From positions 9,997,894 through 10,061,893 of the forward strand of contig NW_006921532.1 in the NCBI RefSeq assembly GCF_000340215.1: DNA of 64,000 nt. Reading direction: 5' to 3'. The DNA comes from Pseudocercospora fijiensis CIRAD86. Lineage: Eukaryota > Ascomycota > Dothideomycetes > Mycosphaerellales > Mycosphaerellaceae. Below the pieces are notes generated by a model. It did not search any database. It saw only the letters and a program-made list of their open reading frames with translations, and was not told where the DNA came from. The stretch's first letter is position 1. Every line of letters starts with the position of its first letter. The position numbers and the translations under genes were made by a program. Shown piece by piece: positions 20,446-30,000 of the stretch.

Positions 20446-21949
20446 CTTCGTCGTCTAGTAATATATATAAACTCGAGCTTATAGAGATATAACCGATTCG
20501 AGGCTATTTAAAAGAACCTAATCGAGCGCTCTAAAACCGATACCTAGAATATCGTATAGAATAAGCGATAGTAAAAGCGGCCTCCTTAGCGCCTACTCCG
20601 TTTTACCTAAGATATTAAGACTCGGTTCGATTCGACTTTCTATATAGTTATAAGAGGATATACTTTACGTACCGCTCTCGAGATCTATTAGAGTTCCGAG
20701 GGTATTAAGTAGCTCGGCCTTACTACCGCCGAATAGCGCTAAGTAGAGTATCTCGTCGATATTAGTAAGCATTACGCGAAGGTTACTACTACGATTAGAA
20801 GAACCTAAGGACCGACGATCTACCTTGTCTTTACGTACTATAACTAGCTCTTTAACGAGCTCGAGGAAACCGTAGCTAAGCTAGCTAAGAAGAGCGTTCC
20901 CTAGAAAGTAGCTATAACGAAAGCTATAGATACCTCCTATACTAAGTTATATAAATATTATAGTGCTACCTTTAGGTCGTTCGGGGATATCTATAGCGTT
21001 ACGTACTTACTTAACCCGGTAGAAAAGGATATATACTAGTAGAGGCCGGAATAGAAGGCAGACGAGGTATAGCCGAAGTATTACTAGACTATTCTAGAAA
21101 AGATATTCTACGAGCGTCGGAAAGAAACTAGTCTAAATATAGCTCCTATAAAGAAAAAGAAGGTTTAGAAGGCTCCGATATTATACCTATTTCGTAGGTA
21201 GGAAGTAGAGGCAGAAAAGGAAGCAACTACTAAAGTAAATAAAGAAGAGTTCGATCTCTATTAGCGCGCGAGTAAGTATAAACCCGTAGGCTCGGAAAGA
21301 GGGCTAATAATCTCTAGATTTTACCGGTCTTCTAGACGAATTTCGAGACGATATTCTCGCTATATAGTAGCAGTTAGAGCCTAAGTTTCTAATAATAGCG
21401 TCGGTCGCTCGGGACGTCCTCGCTATCCCGAGCGTAGGTATAGGCTATAAGAGGTCTTTTAGTATCGCTCGTTACTAGGGCCGCTTTAATCGAATATACT
21501 CGCCTACTACCTTCGAATCTATTATAGTATTCCGATACTATCTCCTCTACTAGAGTCGCTAAGGTAGGTTACTAAAGATTATACTAAAGGAGTTAATCGA
21601 GGAATTAGAAAACCTTAAGATCGAAGAAACCTAGGAGCGCGAAGAGAATACGAAATTTAGTCTAAGCGAAACCCTAATTAGCGATAACGAAGAGGAGGAG
21701 GGCGGAGGTAGAAGGCGATACTAGGTCGAGAAGCGGAAATATATATAGGCTTAGAGTAGCTTTAAGGAGACAAAGCGTTTACGTATAAGATAATATAGCC
21801 GGCATATATAGCCGGTATATATCTAAAATATGTTTCGAATTCCTAGGACCTAAATAGACTAGTTGCTATAGTAACCGACCCCGCTTACCTACGGACTATT
21901 TCTAATTCTCTATTCGCTCTTCCTCTCCTTCTTCCCTTTCCCTATATTC

Positions 21950-22750
21950 TTAAAGATAAATATACCTTAAGGATTCGGCTCTTTAGGCCTTCCTAAGCCG
22001 GCTACCTCCTCTTCCTTAAGCTACTATCCTTTATACGAATCTAACGATAACCTACTAAGGCGGTTTAATAGAAGACTATTTATTCTAGAAGGCAAGAAGC
22101 ATTAATATTTCCTTACGATTATATACTTATTAATTTTCTAGATCCTACCGATATACCCTCGTCGCTTAAACGTATAGATAAATATCTTTAGAGGCTAAAG
22201 GGTAAGGGTAAAGTAAGCTAAGTATAGGGAGACCGTAGCGAGAACGAGATATCGGAAGAGTAAGACTCTCTATAGTATATACGAAGGAAGGGGGTTTCTC
22301 GGAAAATAGTACCGAAAAATAAGAAGGCTTTAGGTAGATAGGAGAAGGCTAAAAAGAGTAGGCGGACGAAGGCTATCGCGAAGAAAAGTTATCTTTCTAT
22401 TAAAAAAAAGGGAATAAGGCAGGACTCGACGATAAAGAAGCGGCGCTTTAAACTAGGTACTATTACCCTTCGCTAGATCCGGCTTTTCTAAAACAAAAGA
22501 GGGACCGAGCTTTTAATCCCTAAGACTCCCTTCTAGCGACTCGTCCGAGAAATTATATTAGATTTTCGGTCTAGTATACGATTTACGGCTAAGGCGATTA
22601 GTACTCTTTAGGAAGCTATAGAGGCATTTCTCGTAACCGAGCTTAAGCTTTTAAACCTCCTTACTATCTATACGAAGCGGGTTACTCTTTAAAATAAAGA
22701 TATATAGCTTCTAGCTAAAATTCGGCGTCGGTTTATAGCGGATTAGTTAG
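21950..22750 (+). pseudogene. Histone H3-like gene 1 (long tail, H3/CENP-A-type core)
   Basis: About 250 codons. The N-terminal exon reads GFGSLGLPKPATSSSLSYY and YESNDNLLRRF (also present at 55130-55231), then a frame change near 22110-22137 consistent with an intron ending attttctag. A basic tail follows (YIRRKGVSRKIVPKNKKALG; EKAKKSRRTKAIAKKSYLSI). The core begins KKRRFKLGTITLR (ancestrally RFKPGTITLR) and continues with TELLIPKTPF-stop-RLVREI, then DFRSSIRFTAKAISTL-stop-EAIEAFLV and a loop, then LLTIYTKRVTL-stop-NKDI-stop-LLAKI. This is the histone H3 fold in order: alphaN, alpha1, loop 1, alpha2, loop 2, alpha3. The PKTPFQRLVREI form and the long tail are closer to centromeric H3 variants than to canonical H3, but loop 1 is not diagnostic. 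Stops are RIP-made (CAG/CAA to TAG/TAA). Confidence 0.85.
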
Positions 22751-22789
22751 AAATTGTATTTAGTCGTTAGATTAACCTAGGAGGAGGCC

Positions 22790-23136
22790 CATTTTCGCAT
22801 CCTTTTACCGGCTATAGGTACTAGCTATATTTCTAATTTTATCTCCGCGCCGTCCCTAAATCTAAGGTACGAAGTAGAAACCTAGCGCTCTATATTTACC
22901 CGGCTATTATAGAGACGAGCTATATTTAGATTAGTTTCTTCGTATATCGCGACCTAGCGGGTAGTAAGCGAAAGGGCGAGAGAACGTTTATAATACGTCT
23001 CTATTTAGACCTAAAATATAAAGGTCCTAAGGAGCCCTAGTATCCTAACTATAAGGAGATTCTTTAGTATTAGTACTTTAATCCTCTATACTACGAGGCA
23101 GATAGTAAGCCTACGAGAGAGAAACTTTAACGAGAG
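22790..23136 (+). pseudogene. Unidentified hAT-1 ORF, basic
   Basis: Frame reads YLRAVPKSKVRSRNLALYIY, FFVYRDLAGSKRKGERTFII, RLYLDLKYKGPKEP and ADSKPTREKL, with TAG-type stops only, running into the 361-bp duplication where QLEEELR is encoded. No domain recognised. It lies between the two histone-like genes in the same orientation, so it may have been part of the same cargo or a third exon set of one of them. Confidence 0.45.
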
Positions 23137-23850
23137 ATTCTCTATAATATATAGCGCTATTATATAGCGATAGATACGTACTAAGTCCGGCAACTCGAAG
23201 AAGAATTAAGATAGCGTATTAGCGACTAAGGAAGAGATCGATAGTATACTAGTAGAGTCGAGGTCTTATAAGCGAAGTATAAGATAATATAGGCTCCTAG
23301 TTATTTAGAGTAACGTACTATATAAATAACTAGGCGTGTTACTCTTATTTACTTACAACCTATATCCTAGGATACTTTTCTCGTACTTTTTATACTCTTT
23401 TCTAATACCTTACCTATAATCGCTCCGCGATAACCGAGTAAATATAAGCTATAGGATTTCCGCTCGGTACCTTAGCCTTCGAGATACGGCGGAGTTAATT
23501 CTCTATAATACGTAGCGCTATTGTATAGCGACAGATACGTACTAAGTCCGGCAACTCGAAGAAGAATTAAGACAGCGACCGAGTAGGAGATTAATAGTAT
23601 ATTAGTAGAGTCGAGGTCTTATAAGCGAAGTACGAGATAATATAGGCTCTTAGTCGTATAGAGTAACGTACTATATAAATAACTAGGCGTACTACTCTTA
23701 TTTACTTACGACCTATATCCTAGGATACTCTTCTCGTACTTTTTATACTCTTTTCTAATACCTTACCTATAAGCGCTCCGTAACAACCGAGTAAATATAA
23801 GCTATAGGGTTTCCGCTCGGTACCTTAGCCTCCGAGATAGGGCGGAGTTA
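23137..23850. repeat. 361-bp direct tandem duplication
   Basis: Unit 1 is 23137-23497 and unit 2 is 23498-23850, beginning attctctataata and ending gcggagtta. They differ by RIP-type transitions (gtatagcgacag against atatagcgatag) and a short indel near 23215/23580. Because the copies differ at many C/T positions, the duplication pre-dates at least part of the RIP. Confidence 0.93.
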
Positions 23851-24179
23851 AATTTAGAGCGATAGCCGGCACTCGTAGCCGGTATATAGAGACGGTAGTA
23901 GGCCTTTTCCTACTAAATAACTAGCTTGTTTAGTATAGCCTACCTAATATTTCTTATATTTCCTAGTAATAGGCCTAGGTTACTTATAAGATTACTATAG
24001 CTAGTAAGGGTATTACTAAAGAATATCTATACTATAGTGGGATACTATTATTACGCCGGCTATTTATTAAAAGGAGGCTTTCGCCTATTACTATACTAGC
24101 TATATATACCGGCTATATTTCAAAGTTTGCCGTACCTGCCTTTTTTAGCCGTACCTACCTTCTTTCCTTACTCTAACGT
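23851..24179. other. Spacer between the duplication and H3-like gene 2
   Basis: Carries several atagccggc / tagccggta motifs but no frame I can support. Confidence 0.4.
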
Positions 24180-24648
24180 TACTATAATATAGGCTTACGC
24201 GACGCTTACTCTATTGCCTAGCGATACCGCGATACTACCTCTCTCGCTATATTTAACCTTCGTATCGATACCTATATCTCTACGCTCTATATCTACTATC
24301 TCCGTAATACCCTCGCTCCGCGCGCGCTTTTGTATACCTTCGTAACGCACTTTTTTCCTTAATTCGACGACTTTTATAATACCGAGTCTACTTAACTAAG
24401 TTACGACGCCTCGTAAGAAGGGACCTACTACTTCTACGGGTCGCATTAAGACCGGAAATAGTAGAACGAGTATATAGTATATTAACGTAAGAAGGCTACT
24501 ACTACTGCCGCTAGATCCGGTACTAGAAAGGGCGTCGCGAGCAAGGCTCCGCGTAAGACAACGGCGGGTAAGGCTCTACATAAGACGACGACTAGCGCTT
24601 CTACTACTAGTAGTAATAATCGTACGAAGCGTCGATAGCGCCTAGGAA

Positions 24649-24727
24649 GTAAGTCCTATTTATAGCCGGTAGCGTAGCCGGTAGCGTAGCCGGCATTCTT
24701 ACTGTCTTTTTACTAATCCTTCTTTAG
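24649..24727 (+). other. Intron 1 of H3-like gene 2 with TAGCCGG motifs
   Basis: 79 bp, GTAAGT donor, ctaat branch-like site, ttctttag acceptor. Contains tagccggtagcg units, the same motif as the transposase introns. Splicing exactly restores the conserved P-G-T-V-A-L junction, which is strong support for the boundaries. Confidence 0.85.
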
Positions 24728-24910
24728 CCGTAGCCCTCCGTAAGATTCGGAAGTATTAGAAGAGTTCTAATCTCCTAATCCGTAAAGCTCCTTTCTAACG
24801 ACTCATTCGCGAAATTGCCTAGGCTTATAGAACGGACCTTCGCTTCTAAGCCTCCGCGATAGGCGCCCTTTAAGAGGCTATAGAAGCCTACCTAGTTTGT
24901 ATCTTCGAAT

Positions 24911-24958
24911 ATATGTTTCTCTTCTACCTCTTTTCGGACTATACTAATACTATTTTAG
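24911..24958 (+). other. Intron 2 of H3-like gene 2, donor destroyed by RIP
   Basis: 48 bp ending tactaatactattttag. The donor now reads ATATGT; changing TpA back to TpG gives GTATGT. Removing it joins GAA T to CG GTT AAC, aligning with H3 at F-E-x-x-N-L. Unspliced, the frame stays open, adding 16 residues. Confidence 0.7.
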
Positions 24959-25324
24959 CGGTTAACCTTACAGCTATCTACGCGAAGCGTATAACGATTA
25001 TAGACAAGGATTTTAAAGTACTCGATTAGATTCTAAAAGGCTAGAATGTCTATATTCGAGATAGTGCTAGGTAGGATAGATATTCTAGTAGGAAGGATAT
25101 TCGTAGTGTCGTCTATAAGCTTTTCTATATACGAAATAAGCCGCTATTATACGGCGCTGTATACCGCGCTCTAAATACTCTCTAAGTATATATATATAGT
25201 ATAGTATACTTTATTAGCCGTACGGAATAGAAGTCTTAGAAAATCCCGTTAGTTCTAAGGAGTAAAAAGGCCGGCTACGCTGCCGGCTACGCTACCGGCT
25301 ACGCTACTAGGTTTTTTAAAGAAC

Positions 25325-25469
25325 TAAAAGAAGATATATATTCCGGTTAATTTGTATTAGTTTGGATTTTTATAAAAAGAAAACAGGGAAAAATAAGGAA
25401 GGTTAAAGAGCCTAATGCTTATAGTTATAGGCATTATCCCTGTTTTCTAGACTATATTATATACCTGCC
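25325..25469. repeat. Imperfect hairpin (gaaaacaggga ... tccctgttttc)
   Basis: Inverted arms at about 25379 and 25438 spaced by ~45 bp, flanked by the end of the plus-strand genes and the start of a minus-strand ORF. It could be a bidirectional terminator or the end of a small nested element; no target duplication seen. Confidence 0.4.
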
Positions 25470-25935
25470 TTCGCAACTCTACCTAATACTCCCTCTAAAT
25501 ATCCTTATACTCTACCTACTAGAAATTCAACTAGGTACCTAGACCTATAGCTGCCTCTATATCTTTTACTATCTTCTATAGGTTGAAGGACTCCTCTATA
25601 GCAGCCTCTACCTCCTTATATAATACGAAGTTACTGCCTACCCTATCCTTAATATCTCCTAAATAACTAAGAGTTCTAAGGAACGAACTAGTATTTAGCC
25701 TTAGTATAGCGAGTAACTAGTAGAACGTTCTATAGAGCTGCCTTATAGCTCTTTTATATACTATACTAATACCGAGGGAGGAGCTATCCTAGTACTTAAT
25801 ATTAGAGAATAGTTTAGTTAGAAAGTGTTCGAACTTCTTAAGGAGGGCTTCTAGGGAAATCGATAAGTTCTGCCTAGATCTAGATAATAATATTCTACCG
25901 AGCAGTTAGGGGATTAAACAGCGAGCGAAAGGATA
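25470..25935 (-). pseudogene. Unidentified minus-strand ORF inside hAT-1
   Basis: Reads FYPFARCLIP, SISLEALLKKFEHFLTKLF, SNIKY, IVYKRAIRQLYRTFY, LLAILRLNTSSFLRTLSYLG and DIKDRVGSNFVLYKEVEAAI with few stops. Leu/Lys-rich helical protein, no family recognised. Orientation opposite to the other hAT-1 genes. It might be a nested element or a second transposon protein. Confidence 0.45.
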
Positions 25936-26277
25936 AAATTTATACCTAATAAGTATAGTTTCTAAACTAAACTATAATAGCTTGTATATATATATGCTTT
26001 TAATTGGTTAGTGCCCTTAGCTAATTGTCTATAGATTTAGGGTTATATAAGTACCTTCCTATAACTGAAAAATGCCGGCTACGCTACCGGCTATACTCTC
26101 GTATCTTATAAAGGGCTTGCTTCGAGTTACGTAGACATTCTTATACTTCTTAGAAACCGATAAATTCTATAGTTCGAACTAGCTAATCTTGTAGTTGCTT
26201 AGCAAACCAACCTAAACCAAACTAGATCTTCGGCTTAGCAAACTAAACCAAACTAACCCGAACTACTGCGGGGTCTA

Positions 26278-26285
26278 CTAAAGGG
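26278..26285. repeat. Right target-site duplication of hAT-1
   Basis: ctaaaggg, identical to 16429-16436. Confidence 0.93.
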
Positions 26286-26540
26286 CGTTACAACCCTCCT
26301 ACTTAGACTTAGGTAGCTTACGTATATACTAGAAGTATATCTAAGATTCCTCCTATATTAGGTCGATAAGTAGAGAAAGGTAGGCTTCGTAGGAATCTTA
26401 TAGCTAGCCGAAGACTCGAAGGAAGATAGCATTACTAGTCTAACGAAAGCGATCGAAGGAGGTACCTTAGCTAAGAATACTAGCGACTAACTTGCTCTAG
26501 AGTAGTATAGTTAAGAGCGTATAGTATTCGATAAGGTCTA
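26286..26540 (-). pseudogene. 5' part of the relic interrupted by hAT-1, plus leader
   Basis: Minus strand: after a leader segment shared with 60010-60060 (cgataaggtctata...), an ATG near 26437 opens a frame MLSSFESSASYKIPTKPTF. An alternative frame joins directly to the downstream relic at 16428 once hAT-1 and one target copy are removed. Which frame was used is not settled; an intron could connect them. Function unknown. Confidence 0.45.
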
Positions 26541-26548
26541 TAAAAGAG
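26541..26548. repeat. Left target-site duplication of hAT-2
   Basis: taaaagag against taaaggag at 32244-32251; the single G/A difference is RIP-type. The uninterrupted paralogue at 60009-60016 carries taaaggag in reverse complement. Confidence 0.88.
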
Positions 26549-26559
26549 CAGTATAGTCT

Positions 26560-26730
26560 ATAATTAATCCGGGATTGCAATCCGGATTGGCTTAGCAATT
26601 TAATCTAATCCAATCTAGCTAATCTCTACTAATTTAGCAATTTAATCTAATCTAATCTAACCCTCTCTAAAGTAATCTAATCTAATTCAATCTAACCCTT
26701 CTAGTAATCTAGATTGCAATCCTAGATTGA
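26560..26730. repeat. Left sub-terminal motif array of hAT-2
   Basis: Repeated aatctaatc / caatctaac units plus attgcaatcc pairs. Mirrored at 32080-32230 as gattgcaat, aattcaatcta and ccaattcaatcta. Such arrays commonly bind the transposase in hAT elements; here this is inference. Confidence 0.7.
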
Positions 26731-27099
26731 TTGTAATTATATAAGTTGCTATCTATAGCTAATCCTAATTATAGTTAAATAGAAAGTTATTAAAGCTAGG
26801 AGGAAGGGAGCTATATCTCTTAGTATTTCCTTGTTTCTTTTGTTTGTACCTCTAGTCTAAGTCTCTTAAATTCTTTATTCCTTATAATAGCAGCTTGCTA
26901 AGCAGCTTTAAGATTAAGATGTTTATACTAATTATTTAGACTAGGTCTATTAGTTTCTTACTTAAGTAGGTTTATATTCTAAATAAAGGATTAATTAATC
27001 TTAATAATATCTTTCCTAATCTAGCTCTTTAAAGATAATAGGGTATTAATACTGCCTCCCTACAACCTGTTCCTTCTAAGAGATACTATTAGCCCTATA

Positions 27100-30000
27100 T
27101 TACTAAATGTTCTCTCTAGCTTATTAGACATTAGAGGGATACTAAGAATATTAAGAGCTATAACTGTTAGCTAAGGCTATCTTGCTCTCTTTGTCTACTA
27201 CTATTTAAGAAGATTAGGGTATTTCTTAGCTCTATGTCTTATATAATCCTCTAGCTAATTAATAGTATTGTTAGTCTTATTATTACTGCTATATAGAACA
27301 TCTATATTATCTTCCTCCCTGCTATATCTTAGTCTTTTAGCTTAATGCTAAGGGGAGCTACTTATACTAAAGGGATTTAGTAGCTACTTATATTCCTCTT
27401 ACTAAAGCTTATAGAGTTGTTTAGCAAAGCGTTTTTGCTCTTTAGATATAAATCTGTCTCCTTTCTTAAACTAAGCTAGGCTATTGTTTAGATTTAGGAT
27501 AATAGCTACAATATAAATAGGAGTTTCCTAAAGCTTTTTCTAATAATATTCTATCTTGCTATATACTGCTTTTAGGTTAAGACTAAAATAAAGCTCTACT
27601 ACTAGTAGCTAGGCCTATTAGTATACTCTTAAAATAACACCTTCCTTAGCTGCAATTGAGTTTTAGATTAGGGTTTCTTGTTTAAGAAATATAGCTGTTA
27701 ATAGTTGCTAAGGCCCTACTATTAGATATATAGATTCAGCTATTAGTTAAGTAGGCTAGCGGACTTCTTTATTAGAGAAGCTAGTACTAAACTCCTTCTT
27801 CTCAGAATAAAGGTAATTCTTAATCTTCTTAAAGATAGGTAGAACTTGCTAGATCTTACTATACTTACTAGTACTGCCCTAGAGGGCAATAGTTGTATTC
27901 TTTAGTAAAAAAAGAATCCGCTAATATACTTTTAGATTAGTCTAATCTAAGTATAAAAGCTAATTCAGAAGGATTAATAGTATCTCCTCCTTCTTTCTAC
28001 TTAGCCTAGCCTTATACTAATTCTTAATCTTCTAATTAGTTTTATATTTGTCCTATTTCCTCCTCTCTTTAATAATAAATTGATTAATAGCAGACTCTAG
28101 CTAAATAGCTCTTAAGATTATTGTAAAGATACTATTCTAGCGGGTATTATTATCTTTAACTAAAGCATAGATAACTGATAGTATGTAATAACTAGCTAGT
28201 ATTACATCTTGCTAAAGCTTCTAGAAATGCTCTATCCTTTAAACCAATCTACTAATATAGATAATAATATTATAAAGCTTTCTAATACATCCTCTCTTCC
28301 TCTAGATATCTAATATTAGCTTCTTATCTTTAGCTAATATAAGCTGTTTAGATAATAGTTCTTCTATGGGTACAATCCCTAGTAGTAGACTTCTAGTAAC
28401 AAGATTGAAGATATAACTAATATAGCGTACTCTCCTCCTAAAAGGATCAAAGTCGAATTTAGTAGTAAGATACTAAAGTGCTGTATTATTATTAGTAGCA
28501 TTATTAGAAGTAAGCTAACTAAGCTTATTATAGATCTGCTAGAAGGAAAGAATCCTAGCTATAGTATTAGCAATCTTTATTCCTAAATAAGCTCTATAGT
28601 AAGCAGGTAATAGAAAGTTATAGATCTTACTAGTATTGTTAATAAAGTAAACAACAATACTAGTAAGAGCAAGGCTATTGCTAGAGGTCTAGAGATTAAA
28701 GCTAATATAAATCCTATTAAGTGCTATTTTAAGGACCTTAGTTACAATCCTAGCTAACTAATTATATATCTTCTAGATCTATCTACTAATAGTTTAATAC
28801 AACAGAATGTATAGTTTAGCAAATGCATTTAGATACTGAACTATAGTATAAAACTGCGGAGATTCTAGCTGTCTATAGGCAATATTGTTAATAATAATCT
28901 AGTTAAGTAGGAGAGCTTAAAATACTATAGCAGAGAACTTGCTACTTGTAAAGTTAGCAACTGCCTAAGTATAAGGCTCTTTCCTTAGTAGTCTAAGTAT
29001 ATTAACAGCTGTTTTCTTAAACAACTAATAAGGTTCTTAGTAGCTAGATAGTCTAATATAGTGCTTCCTTTATAAATCCTTTATAGTACTTATTGTTTGG
29101 TTCTCGCTATTATAGATATATCTACTAGTCTTGTTGCTTACCTTCTTATAATAGCATTTATAACAGACCTAATGTAATTTTTCAGTATCTATATGCTAAA
29201 GAGGCTAACTATACCTCTAAACCTATAATACTAGTGCTCTTTTAGTAATAGCAAACACATATTTGTCCTTGAAATCCGAGCGCTTAAAGTCAAGATCTTT
29301 TACTGCTACTTGCTAGAATAATAATTCCAAATTATTAATACTAGTAGTAATACTTAGAGCAATGCTTGCTATCTTATTAGTTGAGAAGGCGCTTACTATA
29401 TTTAACAGCTTCTATTAGTATTAGGTAATCGCCTTAGCTGCTATTACTAGAATGATCTTAAGTAGAGTTTATAGTAGTAGAGGGCGGCTTAGAGTACTAA
29501 ACTAACTTCCCCCTAGTATTAGAGGGAGATCTAGCTAGCTAAATACTAAGATATTGTACTTAGAGGGAAGGAGTAATAATTGAGAATCTATACTAAAATA
29601 GCTGCTTCTTAGCTAATAGAATGATTAGCTATACTGCTCTTGCTACTAAAGCTAGCTAGTAATAAAAACTCTAAGAGAATCTATTAGCATAATTAGCTGA
29701 ATTACAACAAAGCTAGAACGCGTTACTACTAATTAGAACAGTTTATTATCTAACTTTTAGAGGCTTAGAAGTTAGATCTAAGAAAAAGCTACTAAAGTCT
29801 AAGCTAAAGGGTTACTAAGAGGACAACCTTAGGGTTAGTAGTAATAGCAATATTACTAATTTGCATTTTAGGACCTAATACTTAGTAGGGATATTTATCT
29901 AGGTAAAAGGGAATTGCCTCTTAAAAGTAAGCTACTAAGCTAAGATATAGAAAGCATGATTATTAAATTACTGAATTTATTATTTTCTAGAAATACTACT

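Larger units (their letters stand above)
16987..21800 (+). pseudogene. hAT-1 transposase relic (multi-exon)
   Basis: Exon 1 (16987-17312, start ATG now ATA) is a Lys/Arg-rich N-terminus. Intron 17313-17452 (GTAAGT; branch ttaactaat; AG) joins it in frame to IAATSIDTTDSNGD. Other introns that keep the frame are 17952-17999, 19330-19442 and 20377-20445. The RNase-H-type core is clear at about 19440-19950: LDDIREILRNT, VAITIDS, RASFLSIILYFINSD, LIIGFPKILGSYTSKDIAKL and SITIDNASNN. A later block reads RLVIYINSSL and, after a gap, KTRFDSTFYIVIRGYTLR. The C-terminal dimerisation region at 21385-21570 reads VARDVLAIPSVGIG, KRSFSIARY, GRFNRIYSPTTFESIIVFR, then an acidic tail. All are hAT signatures. 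RIP stops abolish it. Some exon joints (18420-18560, about 19960-20000) are unresolved. Confidence 0.9.
24180..25070 (+). pseudogene. Histone H3-like gene 2 (H3-like tail, two introns)
   Basis: Tail at 24490-24645 reads KKATTTAARSGTRKG, SKAPRKTTAGKALHK and NRTKRR-stop-RLG, recalling the A-R-T-K / G-K-A-P-R-K tail of H3. Intron 24649-24727 (GTAAGT...ttctttag) splits the P-G-T-V-A-L motif; joining GGA A to CC GTA GCC CTC restores G-T-V-A-L. The core reads VALRKIRKY-stop-KSSNLLIRKAPF-stop-RLIREIA, then YRTDLRF-stop-ASAIGAL-stop-EAIEAYLVCIFE. A second intron (24911-24958) interrupts the end of alpha2; splicing gives F-E-S-V-N-L followed by TAIYAKRITIIDKDFKVLD, the H3 position of F-E-D-T-N-L-C-A-I-H-A-K-R. 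Stops are at former Gln. Closer to canonical H3 than gene 1. A one-base frame change near 24490 is unexplained. Confidence 0.87.
16437..26277 (+). mobile_element. hAT-1: 9.84-kb hAT transposon carrying two histone H3-like genes
   Basis: Bounded by inverted ends tagaccccgcagtagttcgg (the first base probably C before RIP) and an exact 8-bp duplication. Order inside: a 5' region with duplicated blocks; a multi-exon hAT transposase (16987-21800); histone H3-like gene 1 (21950-22750); a basic ORF of unknown type (22790-23130); a 361-bp tandem duplication; histone H3-like gene 2 (24180-25070); and a minus-strand ORF (25470-25930). TAGCCGG-type motifs occur from near one end to near the other, in introns and spacers, which argues that the segments belong together. 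Two partial copies exist (44141-45483; 53670-55231). The second spans the transposase C-terminus and the start of H3-like gene 1 without a break, showing that this arrangement is not unique to one insertion. Confidence 0.9.

Noticed and set aside
16437..26277. The histone-like segments as host histone genes that merely lie between transposons
   Set aside because: Both lie within one pair of hAT terminal repeats and target duplications, share the element's TAGCCGG intron motif, and the first exon of gene 1 is linked to hAT sequence in a second locus (53670-55231).
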